Assembly (NCBI RefSeq): GCF_020164435.1
Contig: NZ_JAIUDQ010000017.1
Coordinates: 1-64,000, forward strand
Direction of reading: 5' to 3'
DNA: 64,000 bases
From: Phyllobacterium lublinensis
GTDB taxonomy: Bacteria; Pseudomonadota; Alphaproteobacteria; Rhizobiales; Rhizobiaceae
The notes under the pieces were generated by a model. The model did no database searches and was not told the DNA's origin. It saw nothing but the letters and a program-made list of their open reading frames with translations. This document shows, piece after piece, positions 55,186-64,000 of the stretch. Every line of letters begins with the position of its first letter. Position 1 is the stretch's first letter. Position numbers and translations under genes: made by a program.

Positions 55186-56583
55186 TCAAGCATGAGGGGC
55201 GGCGATGTTTTCCATTGGCGCATGTACCGTCCAGACAATGCGGTTGGAGCCGGTTCCCAGCATGCCTTCTCCCCCGAGTGACAGGGGAGTAACACGTTCC
55301 AGCACGGTCTTGCCAAAGCCTTGTTTGCGGGCGAGCTTGACAGGGGGGCCACCGGATTCAGTCCAAGCGAGATAGAATGTGCGGCCCTCGTCGCCCACGT
55401 GCCAATCGACGATGATATTGCCGCGTTCGACCGAAAATACGCCATACTTGGCAGAGTTTGTCGCCAATTCATGGAATGCTATCCCAAGATATTGAACGGC
55501 GTTCGGAAGGAGCACGATCGGCGGACCCGCCAGGGTGATGTTCGCTTCGTTTCCAAACGGTTTTACCTGTGCAAGTATCAGTTCAGAAACGGTCGCGCCA
55601 CGCCATTCGGCGTGTACCAGCAGATCGTGGGATCGCGCCAGCGCCATGATTCTTTCGCGGATCTGCTGTTCGAACTCTACTGCGTTACTGGTGCGGTTAC
55701 TCGTTTCACGGATCATGGACAGGATCACGGCATACTGGTTCTTCACGCGATGGTTCACCTCGCGCATCAGCATCAGGATACGCTCCTCTGTCTCCTTCCT
55801 GTCAGTTATGTCGCGTGCGATCTTGGACGCTCCGATGACAACGCCTGCCGAATTTTTTACCGGTGAGACCGTAAGTGATACATGAATTCGGCGACCATCC
55901 TTGCGCAGACGTATCGTTTCATAATGGTCAATTCGCTGGCCGGCACGGATCCGTGAAACAATGCCCGGCTCCTCCTCTGCGCGATCCAGCGGAATCAGGA
56001 CAGTGATCGGGCGGCCAATTATTTCCTCGGCGGTATAGCCGAAAATTCGCTCGGCTCCCTTGTTCCAGCTTTTGATCATGCCGGTAAGGTCCTTGCTGAC
56101 AATTGCATCGTCCGACGATTCAACAATTGCCGCAAGGCGCTGTACCGATTCTTCTTCCTGGGCTTGAGCACTGATATCGAGAAGCATATTGAGCGCGCCG
56201 ACGATCTCGCCGTGCTTGTTACGCAGCAAAGTGGGATAAGGGAGGAACGTCACACGGCTCCCGTCCGGGCGCTCGGCAATTGCCGCCAAGCCACGCACTT
56301 CCCGCTGCTCGTGCAAGGTCACGGCCATGGGGCATTCGTCGTGGGCCATCGGCGTTCCGTCCAGCCTGTATAGTTTCCACGACCCACACCATTCATCTTC
56401 GCCGATCTTTGGTTCGCGGCCCCAAAGTTCAGCGGCTGCCTTATTATAGAAAGTAATGATGCCAGAAGTATCGGTTGTATATACCGCCGCGGGCAAGCAC
56501 ATGATTATCGAATCACGGCTAAAACTGTCCATGTCATGTAAAGCAGCAAGAGAGGGAGCGAATTTGCTTTGCGGAATGTCCAC
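55186..56583 (-). CDS. PAS-domain HWE-family histidine kinase
   Basis: A 465-residue soluble sensor kinase with two PAS domains (about 20-130 and 145-265, the second with a PAC motif) followed by an HWE kinase core. The phospho-acceptor His is in MREVNHRVKNQYAVILSM; the family marks are HELATNSAKYG and the WTE in LAWTESGGPPV. No membrane helix, so it probably senses a cytoplasmic signal. It has no adjacent response regulator, which is common for HWE kinases of rhizobia. Confidence 0.93.
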   Translation of the reverse strand: MDIPQSKFAPSLAALHDMDSFSRDSIIMCLPAAVYTTDTSGIITFYNKAAAELWGREPKIGEDEWCGSWKLYRLDGTPMAHDECPMAVTLHEQREVRGLAAIAERPDGSRVTFLPYPTLLRNKHGEIVGALNMLLDISAQAQEEESVQRLAAIVESSDDAIVSKDLTGMIKSWNKGAERIFGYTAEEIIGRPITVLIPLDRAEEEPGIVSRIRAGQRIDHYETIRLRKDGRRIHVSLTVSPVKNSAGVVIGASKIARDITDRKETEERILMLMREVNHRVKNQYAVILSMIRETSNRTSNAVEFEQQIRERIMALARSHDLLVHAEWRGATVSELILAQVKPFGNEANITLAGPPIVLLPNAVQYLGIAFHELATNSAKYGVFSVERGNIIVDWHVGDEGRTFYLAWTESGGPPVKLARKQGFGKTVLERVTPLSLGGEGMLGTGSNRIVWTVHAPMENIAAPHA

Positions 56584-56884
56584 AATTTTTCCTGGGGCCA
56601 GATGCGGTTATTTCAAGGATAACTTAGATTCAAGAGCTATTGTTTACAATAGAATGCGGGCCGCAACCTACGTGCACGTTAAACCGCTATAATTGAGCTT
56701 GGTTCCACGTTGATTCCCAAAATTCCACATCGCACCACATTGCGCATGGACCATTCGTTACAGTGCGCAAACAGAAACATGGGCCGGTCTCAGCGGAAAC
56801 CAGCCCATGCTTCAACGCAGCGCATCACATGAGATGCGTCGAATTCATGAATATCTATCTATCGATCGATTCTGGGATCGACCG
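56584..56884. other. Intergenic region without recognised features
   Basis: 301 bases upstream of the HWE kinase gene. The AT-rich part just upstream (about 56625-56660) may contain its promoter. No RNA gene or palindrome is seen. Confidence 0.35.
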
Positions 56885-56989
56885 TCAAACCGCAAAGACG
56901 ACAGCTGCAACTGCCAGCGCGCCAAACAAAATCATTGAGCATGTCATCCAATTGGAGATATCGCCGTTTTCTTTCGTATGCCGCATCAT
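56885..56989 (-). CDS. Very small single-helix membrane protein (34 residues)
   Basis: A 34-residue frame beginning MMRHTKENGDIS, preceded by AGGAGG, with one C-terminal membrane helix (MILFGALAVAAVVFAV). It lies in the 668-base gap between the HWE and NtrY-like kinase genes. The strong ribosome site and clean helix support it. No family recognised. Confidence 0.55.
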   Translation of the reverse strand: MMRHTKENGDISNWMTCSMILFGALAVAAVVFAV

Positions 56990-57251
56990 CGCCTGTATCC
57001 TCCTGAGCGTAACCGGATGGGGACCGGTGCGTTCTCAAAAACCATCAGCACCTGCCGCTGACTGAGTTGCCAGCGATCCTTCGAATTTTGGTGATCAAGT
57101 TCTGCTGCCGGAATGCGCGGAAGGCTTAGTACCGCCATCCCGATTTCAGCTGAGGGGACTATAGCACTTTCAGGTTAGTCTCTCAATTTGTCAGACATCA
57201 ACATCTCATCACATTTTGATATGCAATGAAAAGAAAGTGGTACTTCCATTT

Positions 57252-59441
57252 CTAGCTCGCGATCGCATCCACGAGCATAGGAAAAACCATGCGGACCATC
57301 GCGCCGCGACCGCCATGGAAGCTCTCGGGAGCATCGAGCATCTCAAGATGGCCGCCGTGATCCTCAACAATTTTCTTGACGATAGCGAGACCGAGGCCGG
57401 TACCCTTCTCCCGTGTCGTCACATATGGCTCCAGCAATTGTTGGCGATTTTCGGCGGGCAATCCCTTGCCATTGTCGAGCACGTCGACGACGACCGATGA
57501 ATCGGCGCTTGCAGCGCGAACCAGGATATGGCCCTTGGCGATCGCTCCCGATTGAAGCGCCGCTTCTATCGACTCCGAAGCATTCTTGATGATGTTGCCA
57601 AATGCCTGCCCGAGGAGCCGGTTATCGAAGTTGCCAACAAGAGGCTCGCCGGCAAAATCATGCTCGAACGCGATTTGAGAATTACTGATTTCGACCAGGA
57701 AGGACGCATCCCGCAGGACGTCACGAATGTCTGTTGCAGCCAGTTGCGGCTTTGGCATGCGGGCGAACTCGGAGAACTCGTCCACCATGCGGCCTATGTC
57801 GCCGACCTGCCGTATGATCGTTTCCGTGCACTGGTCGAAGACTTCGCGGTCCTCGACGATGACTTTGCCATAGCGCCGGCGAATGCGTTCGGCGGAAAGC
57901 TGGATCGGTGTCAGCGGATTCTTGATTTCATGGGCAATGCGCCGGGCAACATCCGCCCATGCCGATGAGCGATGGGCGGCGACGAGGTCGGTGATGTCGT
58001 CGACAGTCACGACATAGGAGGTGTTCTTCGTGTCGGCGTCTTCCCTCGTGATCTGGACATTGAACGAGCGGACAATGCCCCCGCGTGTCATGTTGATCTG
58101 CTTGCGGCTGGAGGAGCGTCCGTTTTCGCGCGCCGCCTCGAATACGGAGCCGATCTCAGGCGAGAGCTGGCCAAGCGTCTTGCCAATTGCCTGTTCGCTG
58201 GAGATTGCGAGCATCGATTCTGCCGGGCGATTGAGGCCGGCAATGTGCCCTTGTGCGTTGACGCTGATCACACCGGCCGTAACGCCTGACAGGACGGCCT
58301 CGGTGAAACGCCTCCGCTCATCGATCTCATCCTTTGCTGAGATCAGGTCGCTGTGCTGGGTTTTCAGTTGTTCCACCATGTTGTTGAACGTATGGGCGAG
58401 CGAACCGATGTCGCCATCGGATCCCCGTACTGGCACCGAGACGTTAAAATTGCCGGTCGCAACATCTTCCGCAGCGCCGATCAGCAGACGGATTGGCTGA
58501 ACGACCCGATTTGCGACGGCTATGCCGGTCCAAACGGCCGTGAGCAAAAGCAGCAGGGTCAACTCGATATAGAGCAGCGCATAAGCGATCTGCGTGTTGG
58601 ATCGGTTGCTCGCCAGCGACTGATACTCGACGTTGTTGTCGTTCATGACGCGCATGTTGTCCAACGCCGAAGAATCGACGGCGCGTATCGTGTAGAGATA
58701 CAGATCCGGGAGGTTCTGGGTCTTGATGACTGCGCCGACCAGATTGGTGGCGCCCGGCGGTATCAGCACGGGCTTGTCGCCTGCTGCACCTTTCAAAGCC
58801 TCCAGGGGAACGGCGGGAAGTGTGTGATCGTTGAACAGCTGGGCGCTGACGACAACTTCCCCGGTGGATTTTACAAGCGACGCACCGAGCAGATTGTTGC
58901 GTCCGGCATCGTAGGTCAGCCAATCCGAGAACGCTCCGCGGTCAAGACTGTAGAGCATCCGGCGTTGATCCAGATCGATCACCATCGAAAGCGTGGTCGT
59001 CAAAAGGCTCTGCGCATTGTCTTCCGTATAGGATTGCGCCGCCTTGATCGACATGTCGATAATCTGATTATTCGCTGGATTGATCCATGAATTCAAACGG
59101 TTATCGAGAACAATCAGTGAAAAGAGCGCGACGATGATCGAGGGTATCGAGGCAATCAAAGCAAAGATGATTGTGATGTTGGTGTGCAGGTCCCGATTCT
59201 TGGCCTTGCTCTTGAACAGGAACAGCTTTCTCAGTGTCGCGTAAGACAGGTAGATAAGCACCAGGATCGAAATCGCGTTGGCGGCAATGATGAACTGCGT
59301 TATCTGCTGCGTCGGCGAAATATTGGTAATGCCCATCATGACGATGAACGAAACAATTGTCATCGCCAGGACCAGGAGCGTCATGATCAACGCGCCTCGT
59401 GGCAGAACCTGTTGCTTCAAGTTGGTCTCGCTGGAGGACAT
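57252..59441 (-). CDS. NtrY-like sensor histidine kinase
   Basis: A 729-residue membrane sensor kinase. N-terminal membrane segments (about 18-40, 50-70, 88-112), a large periplasmic part, a further segment near 290-310, then HAMP (about 310-365), a PAS domain (about 375-480) and the kinase core with the phosphohistidine in ADVARRIAHEIKNPLTPIQLSAERIRRRYG and ATP-binding DNGKGLP, KGTGLGLAIVKKIVEDHGG. It resembles NtrY, usually paired with NtrX next to ntrBC. No response regulator is beside it here, so it is either a paralogue or its partner is elsewhere. Confidence 0.9.
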   Translation of the reverse strand: MSSSETNLKQQVLPRGALIMTLLVLAMTIVSFIVMMGITNISPTQQITQFIIAANAISILVLIYLSYATLRKLFLFKSKAKNRDLHTNITIIFALIASIPSIIVALFSLIVLDNRLNSWINPANNQIIDMSIKAAQSYTEDNAQSLLTTTLSMVIDLDQRRMLYSLDRGAFSDWLTYDAGRNNLLGASLVKSTGEVVVSAQLFNDHTLPAVPLEALKGAAGDKPVLIPPGATNLVGAVIKTQNLPDLYLYTIRAVDSSALDNMRVMNDNNVEYQSLASNRSNTQIAYALLYIELTLLLLLTAVWTGIAVANRVVQPIRLLIGAAEDVATGNFNVSVPVRGSDGDIGSLAHTFNNMVEQLKTQHSDLISAKDEIDERRRFTEAVLSGVTAGVISVNAQGHIAGLNRPAESMLAISSEQAIGKTLGQLSPEIGSVFEAARENGRSSSRKQINMTRGGIVRSFNVQITREDADTKNTSYVVTVDDITDLVAAHRSSAWADVARRIAHEIKNPLTPIQLSAERIRRRYGKVIVEDREVFDQCTETIIRQVGDIGRMVDEFSEFARMPKPQLAATDIRDVLRDASFLVEISNSQIAFEHDFAGEPLVGNFDNRLLGQAFGNIIKNASESIEAALQSGAIAKGHILVRAASADSSVVVDVLDNGKGLPAENRQQLLEPYVTTREKGTGLGLAIVKKIVEDHGGHLEMLDAPESFHGGRGAMVRMVFPMLVDAIAS

Positions 59442-59607
59442 CCATTTGCCTCGTTGGGTGCACCGCCTGTTCGCGGTGGACCATATTTTCCTAGTCGATT
59501 ATCGGTGATGAAGCTGCTTGTAAAGGAACCATGCTTTACGGCTGCGCTTTGCAGCAAGCGCCTTGGCAAACGTTGCCATTGTGTCACGAATAATATTGGA
59601 GCAGTGC

Positions 59608-60111
59608 ATGACCACCCGTACGATCCTGCGATTTCCGCACCCCGCTTTGCGTTCGCGTGCAGAGCCAATCGACGTATTCGGTGACGATCTGCAAATATTG
59701 GCACAGGATCTGCTGGTCACCATGCGTGCGGCTCCCGGGATCGGGATCACCGCACCACACGTCGGCGTCCTCAGACGTCTGGTCGTGATCGAGCTGCCAG
59801 GTGAAAAGCCGCGGTTCTACGTCAATCCCGTGATCGAATGGGCATCTACCGAAACGAGCCGGTATGAGGAAGGAAGCGTTTCGATGCCAGGTGTGTCCGA
59901 CGAGATAGAGCGGCCGTCATCTGTCCGGGTCGGCTATCAGGACCTTTCCGGTACCACGCAGGTTGAAGAGGCAAGTGGCCTGCTGTCGGTTTGCCTGCAG
60001 CATGAGATCGATCAACTGGACGGACTGTTCTGGATATACCGATTGTCGAAATTGAAGCGTGACCGACTGATCAAGCGCTTTGACAAGCTGCACCGTGCAT
60101 CGAACGGGTAG
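59608..60111 (+). CDS. Peptide deformylase-like protein with degenerate metal site
   Basis: A 167-residue protein with the peptide deformylase fold. Its three motifs have changed: GIGITAPHVG (44-53) has His51 for the usual Gln, EGSVS (88-92) has Ser90 where the metal-binding cysteine should be, and QHEIDQLDG (131-139) keeps His132 and Glu133 but has Gln136 in place of the second histidine. Two of three metal ligands are thus missing. GGAG precedes ATG 59608. Such PDF-like proteins occur beside true deformylases in rhizobia; enzymatic activity is doubtful. Confidence 0.85.
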   Translation: MTTRTILRFPHPALRSRAEPIDVFGDDLQILAQDLLVTMRAAPGIGITAPHVGVLRRLVVIELPGEKPRFYVNPVIEWASTETSRYEEGSVSMPGVSDEIERPSSVRVGYQDLSGTTQVEEASGLLSVCLQHEIDQLDGLFWIYRLSKLKRDRLIKRFDKLHRASNG

Positions 60112-60119
60112 GGCGCCTT

Positions 60120-60671
60120 TCAGCGGTGAATGGGATCTTTCCACAGGACGCCCTCGGGCTTCTCCACCGGCTCTATATCAAGATTGACGACAACCGGTTC
60201 CTGGCCGGAACGGACGACGACACACTCCAGTTCATCATCCGGACTGGCATTTATCTCCTGGTGCGGGACATAGGGAGGGACAAAAATGAAATCGCCTGGT
60301 CCGGCTTCGGCTACATATTCAAGTTGCTCGCCCCAGCGCATCCGAGCCCGGCCCTTCACCACGTAGATAATACTTTCAAGGTCACCGTGGTGGTGGGCGC
60401 CGGTCTTGGCATTGGCGTGAATGTGCACGGTCCCGGCCCAGATTTTCTCCGCGCCGGCGCGGGCACGATCCACGGCGGTAGCTCGGTTCATGCCCGGCGT
60501 TTGAGCCGTGTTTGGATCGAGGGAGTTACCCGGGATAACCTTGACGCCATGTTCCCTCCAGTCGATCGGTCCGTGATTGGCGCCTCCTCCGCCTTGATGG
60601 TGTTCGCCTGACAAGGTTGCCTCCTGATTATAGTGGATGGCCGCGTAGTCTAGTGCCCAATGCTGCATCAT
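60120..60671 (-). CDS. Cupin-domain protein
   Basis: A 183-residue cytoplasmic cupin. The metal-site motif is GAHHHGDLESIIYVVKGRARMRWGE and the second motif GDFIFVPPYVPHQEINAS. Start is not fixed: the first two codons are both ATG and no strong ribosome site is seen. Convergent with the PDF-like gene (8 bases apart). Small-molecule or dioxygenase-like role unknown. Confidence 0.85.
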   Translation of the reverse strand: MMQHWALDYAAIHYNQEATLSGEHHQGGGGANHGPIDWREHGVKVIPGNSLDPNTAQTPGMNRATAVDRARAGAEKIWAGTVHIHANAKTGAHHHGDLESIIYVVKGRARMRWGEQLEYVAEAGPGDFIFVPPYVPHQEINASPDDELECVVVRSGQEPVVVNLDIEPVEKPEGVLWKDPIHR

Positions 60672-60795
60672 GCCAGATCAGGCACAATGACAAATAATTT
60701 AACCTCTGCCCTGAGTATTTGTCTTGACGGTTTAGCTCTTGCCTCGCCAAAGTGATTAACTGCGGTGCGATCGTTCCGCCACTGACAGAAGCTGG

Positions 60796-62193
60796 GTGAT
60801 GCCAATCAGTAAATCGCGACAGTCACCGTTCGATACCCGGAATGAGCGCGGTGGCGATCGTTTGCTGCAGATCGAAGCAGTGTATGACAAGGTTCCTGTC
60901 GGTCTGTGCTACCTCAACCGCAACGGCGTCTTCGTTACGGTGAACGATCAACTTTCCCGAATGCTCGGTGTCGCCAGCGAAATAGCTGTTGGCCGGTCAG
61001 TCGAGGATATCGTGCCGGATCATGCGCATTTGCTGCGTGATTGCCTTCAAGCTGCTCTGGTTGGCGCGCAAATTCCCGACCAGGAGATCCGGCGCGGTGA
61101 GGAAACGTTCATGGTTTCATCAGCGTCCGTTACCAATGACCTTGGCGAGATTGCTGGCATCTCGGTGGCCTACACCGACATCTCCAATGTAAAATCAATT
61201 GCGCACAAGTTGCAGGAGATCGAGCAGCGAACCACCTATGCGCTCGAAAGCGCTGGTCAGTGGATATGGGACCTGAACATCGCCACGATGCGTGTTTGGC
61301 GCTCGCCCCAGTACAGGATACTTCTTGGCCTCGATCCAAACGGCGCGGAAAGCGCGAGTGTTGCCTGGGATATCGTTCATCCCGACGACAAAGAACGCGC
61401 GATCGAGGCATTTGAAGACGCCGTAAGCGGTCGCACACCGCATTTTGAGGCAGTTTACCGTGTCCCGCGCGGCAAAGGCGGCCACGCCTGGATATTAAGC
61501 CGCGGCAAGATTGTCGAGTATGGGCCCGACGGCGCGCCGTTGCGTCTGCTTGCGACAAGCGTCGACATCAGCATGCAGAAGCATATCGAGGAGCAGCTCA
61601 GCACGACCGTTCAGTTGCGGCTGGAACTGGAACAGAAACTTCTCGAAGCAAATCGCAAGTTAAAGAACCAGTCAGAGCGCGATCACCTGACTAACCTGCC
61701 TAACCGCCGGAAGTTCAATCATCTATTGAAGCGGGAATTCGCCCGCGCAACCGAAAATGCCGACTTGCTGGCTATTCTGATGATCGATATCGATCATTTC
61801 AAAGCTTATAACGATTTCTACGGGCACCTGGCTGGAGACAAGTGCCTGGTACATGTCGGGCGTGCCCTGAACAAGGTCATCAAGCAAAATGACGGCTCGG
61901 TTGCCCGCTTCGGCGGAGAAGAGTTTGCCGCGCTGATCTCAGGTGTCACGACGGAGCAAGCCGCCACAATCGCAACGCAAATGTTGAATGCTGTCGCCGC
62001 CATGCAAATGGAGCATCGCGGAAGTTCCACCGGACAAATATCTGTCAGCATCGGCATTGCCGTATTCGATGATGAGAACCGGGATACCATCGGCGGACCG
62101 GACGATATTCTGAACCGGGCAGACAGTGCGCTCTACCAGTCCAAACGCGATGGGCGCGGACGACTGAGCATTTGGGGTAATTCTGCAAGGTAA
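60796..62193 (+). CDS. PAS-GGDEF diguanylate cyclase
   Basis: A 465-residue soluble protein. Two PAS/PAC domains (about 20-130 and 145-265), a short coiled coil (about 265-300), then GGDEF (about 300-460) with the active-site RFGGEEF, indicating synthesis of cyclic di-GMP. No RxxD inhibitory site is seen immediately before the GGEEF. No membrane segment or signal peptide. The start is GTG 60796 or the following ATG 60799. Confidence 0.92.
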   Translation: MMPISKSRQSPFDTRNERGGDRLLQIEAVYDKVPVGLCYLNRNGVFVTVNDQLSRMLGVASEIAVGRSVEDIVPDHAHLLRDCLQAALVGAQIPDQEIRRGEETFMVSSASVTNDLGEIAGISVAYTDISNVKSIAHKLQEIEQRTTYALESAGQWIWDLNIATMRVWRSPQYRILLGLDPNGAESASVAWDIVHPDDKERAIEAFEDAVSGRTPHFEAVYRVPRGKGGHAWILSRGKIVEYGPDGAPLRLLATSVDISMQKHIEEQLSTTVQLRLELEQKLLEANRKLKNQSERDHLTNLPNRRKFNHLLKREFARATENADLLAILMIDIDHFKAYNDFYGHLAGDKCLVHVGRALNKVIKQNDGSVARFGGEEFAALISGVTTEQAATIATQMLNAVAAMQMEHRGSSTGQISVSIGIAVFDDENRDTIGGPDDILNRADSALYQSKRDGRGRLSIWGNSAR

Positions 62194-62418
62194 CGTCTGG
62201 ACCGTATCGATCGGCTGGCCAGGGCAGTAGTTCATTTCATAACGTCGCTTTCCAGTGCGGGAGCGCAATACCTTTCTCCAACCGGAAGGCCCGGGCGGGG
62301 CAAAAAATATCCATTTTCTCCCGTGCATCAGAAACGCAAATCATTGACTTATTTCAGCGAATAACATCGACTAAAGTACAATGCTGTTAATCAGCATACC
62401 TTGAAAAGCTGGGTAGTC

Positions 62419-64000
62419 ATGACGGTCGTGCGAAATCTTTTGTGGGCGCCAACAATAGGTTTATCCTGGTTGTGGGGGCTTGGGTTCTTTTACTCGATCC
62501 ATGTCACACTGACCTACGGCTGGCTTGGTTTCTTCGGATTTGCGATCGCCAACGTCGGTGGTCTGTGGCTCTTCGGCTATATTCTGGGCCGGACCAAGCG
62601 CTCGCCAGACGAAATCATCAAGGATATCGAAGGCCGGTATGCCGGGGTGTTCCTGCTTTTCCAGATGGCTGCACTGGTGGTGACGATCTTTGGATTTGTC
62701 GCTTATCTCTGGCAACCGATTGTTGGTGAAGGCTCGGCGCTTGGTGTAGCCCTGTTGCTCCTGTTCGCCTGCGCCATCGGTCACGCGCTGTCGCTGCAGC
62801 AACTGAAGCTGTTGCACATTCTTTACACGGTGATAGGCGTTGCGGCAGGCATTGTTCTGCTCGTTGGCCTGCGACAAACATCGAATTATCCGGGGGTTCC
62901 CCTCGAGCATTTCGACAGCCGCTTCTACGGGCTGATCATGCCGACTCTCGTCGGATTCCTGTTAGGGCCCTGGCTCGATATCCAGCACTGGCAGCGGGCC
63001 GTTGTCATCAAGCGTGAAGGCGGCAATGTGGGTTTGGCATATGGCGCCGGCGCGTTGCTGTTTTTTGGCTTCCTTTATCTGAATGCATTGACCGCGTCCG
63101 CGGTCGGCCCTATCGGCAGCATTCTTTCCATCGATGGCCTGCCGAGCGCTCAGGGTGCGGTTTCTGCGGCAACCGTGCTTGCTGCGGAGAATGGTCAGTC
63201 TTATCTAGCGATCGCCTTTGTCATCTGGACCGTAATTGCGCTGGCTTCAACGGTGGACAGCTTCTATTGCGCAACGTCCTGGTTTCTCAAGGGCAAGCAT
63301 TTGCGCAGCAATAGTCCGCTGCTCGCGTTGATCCCGGATGGCATCGCCTCCTCGCCACTCTGGCTCCTGATTGGCGCCACGTGGGTAGCCTTTACGGCCG
63401 TTCCCGCGAATTTCTCGCTTATGTACTTCATGATGCCCTTTGCGACCTTATTCATCAGCGCATCGGCCAACCTGGTATGCGAGTCTCTGGGGGCAAAACC
63501 GAAGTTCGATCCGGTGCTCAGTTTCCTGATCGGGTGTGGTTCATCGCTCATATTTGTGATCGGCTATATCCAGCCGGTACCGGGTTTCCTCTTTATCGCG
63601 CCTTTCATAGGTTTGATCGGTGCTTTACCCGCCATCATCGAACTGATCGGGCCGCAGGGAAGGGCCGTGCCAGTCGAGATTGTCGACCAACCCATTCGAA
63701 TGATGACGCCGTCTCCCCTTGCCGGGACGCCCGGAACCGACGAAATCTCGCCATCGCATGGTTTTGACGGTGAATGGTTCGTGATGCAGCTGGTGCCGAC
63801 CTACGACGATACAAACTCGGTCGGCAATGTGTACTTCGCCAACTACGTCCGCTGGGTAGGGAAGGCGCGTGAGCTGTTCTTCAACGTCTGTATGCCGGAT
63901 TTTGATTTGGCGACCACGCGGTTCTACATCCTGACGCGTTCATTCACCCATGATTACCGTCGTGAGTCGAAGGAGTTCGAACAGATCACTGTCCGCATCA
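62419..64000 (+). CDS. Multi-pass membrane protein fused to a hotdog thioesterase domain (runs off the window)
   Basis: The frame starts at ATG 62419 and is open to the window end (more than 527 residues). Residues about 1-420 form roughly ten to twelve membrane segments, with features of sodium:solute symporters such as the late helix VIWTVIALASTVDSFYC. From about 450 a soluble 4HBT (hotdog) domain begins: FVMQLVPTYDDTNSVGNVYFANYVRWVGKARELFF, the pattern of acyl-CoA thioesterases (YbgC type). The linker between them is PSPLAGTPGTDE. The end of the gene is outside the window. The fusion suggests a membrane-tethered thioesterase or a transporter coupled to acyl-thioester hydrolysis. Confidence 0.82.
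   Translation, partial: MTVVRNLLWAPTIGLSWLWGLGFFYSIHVTLTYGWLGFFGFAIANVGGLWLFGYILGRTKRSPDEIIKDIEGRYAGVFLLFQMAALVVTIFGFVAYLWQPIVGEGSALGVALLLLFACAIGHALSLQQLKLLHILYTVIGVAAGIVLLVGLRQTSNYPGVPLEHFDSRFYGLIMPTLVGFLLGPWLDIQHWQRAVVIKREGGNVGLAYGAGALLFFGFLYLNALTASAVGPIGSILSIDGLPSAQGAVSAATVLAAENGQSYLAIAFVIWTVIALASTVDSFYCATSWFLKGKHLRSNSPLLALIPDGIASSPLWLLIGATWVAFTAVPANFSLMYFMMPFATLFISASANLVCESLGAKPKFDPVLSFLIGCGSSLIFVIGYIQPVPGFLFIAPFIGLIGALPAIIELIGPQGRAVPVEIVDQPIRMMTPSPLAGTPGTDEISPSHGFDGEWFVMQLVPTYDDTNSVGNVYFANYVRWVGKARELFFNVCMPDFDLATTRFYILTRSFTHDYRRESKEFEQITVRI

Overview
The window is part of an alphaproteobacterial chromosome of the order Rhizobiales (Hyphomicrobiales); the gene set looks closest to Phyllobacteriaceae/Brucellaceae. 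Evidence: a rhizobial-type RpoD with a long acidic spacer, carA / YqeY / dnaG / rpoD in one stretch, an HWE-family histidine kinase, an alpha-r14-type anti-Shine-Dalgarno small RNA, a DUF992 protein, and medium-high GC. I see no phage, insertion sequence or CRISPR array. Genus cannot be fixed without a search.

Layout. 1-4.9 kb: amino-acid racemase with a divergent AsnC-type regulator, a Tet-type MFS efflux protein, a TetR/DUF1348 pair with a clear operator, and an aldo-keto reductase. 4.9-14.6 kb: core genes carA, yqeY-like, dnaG and rpoD, interrupted by the small RNA, a DUF1003 protein, a 54-residue glycine-rich membrane peptide and a Na/phosphate cotransporter. 14.7-20.5 kb: envelope and small proteins (UPF0114, a large coiled-coil OmpA-like protein, a YcgN-type metal-binding protein, SIMPL) and a HAD phosphatase.

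20.5-32.8 kb is the most interesting part. A DXR-like (DRL) reductase gene heads an operon with acetoin-dehydrogenase-type E1alpha, E1beta and a lipoyl/alpha-beta-hydrolase E2. Next comes a glucitol-type PTS operon (gutM, EIIC, EIIB, EIIA, HPr-EI fusion), then an unknown protein and a SorC-type regulator. Both operons carry nearly the same 16-base motif about 55 bases upstream of their first genes, which suggests one regulon. No sorbitol-6-phosphate dehydrogenase is present. The chemistry fits a pathway in which the PTS imports and phosphorylates a branched C5 polyol such as 2-C-methyl-D-erythritol, the DRL enzyme oxidises it to 1-deoxy-D-xylulose 5-phosphate (an acyloin, like acetoin), and the TPP/lipoyl complex cleaves that to acetyl-CoA and glyceraldehyde 3-phosphate. 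The genes and motif are seen; the pathway is inference.

32.9-51.5 kb: a tRNA with anticodon CAU, then accessory metabolism and stress genes: a SnoaL-like protein, a TetR/SDR pair with two operators, a class III cyclase, an MBL hydrolase, a secreted isochorismatase-like protein, HD, cupin and NmrA-like proteins, a Tat-exported M14-type protein, and a glucoamylase-like gene next to phosphoketolase, divergent from acetate kinase (a shunt from sugar phosphates to acetyl-phosphate and ATP). An ohrR/ohr peroxide module with palindromic boxes and a GFA protein follow. 51.7-64 kb: DUF992, a cyclase-TolB-TPR protein, a short HAHVN membrane protein, an HWE kinase, an NtrY-like kinase, a peptide-deformylase homologue that has lost two of three metal ligands, a cupin, a PAS-GGDEF protein and, running off the end, a multi-pass membrane protein fused to a hotdog thioesterase domain.
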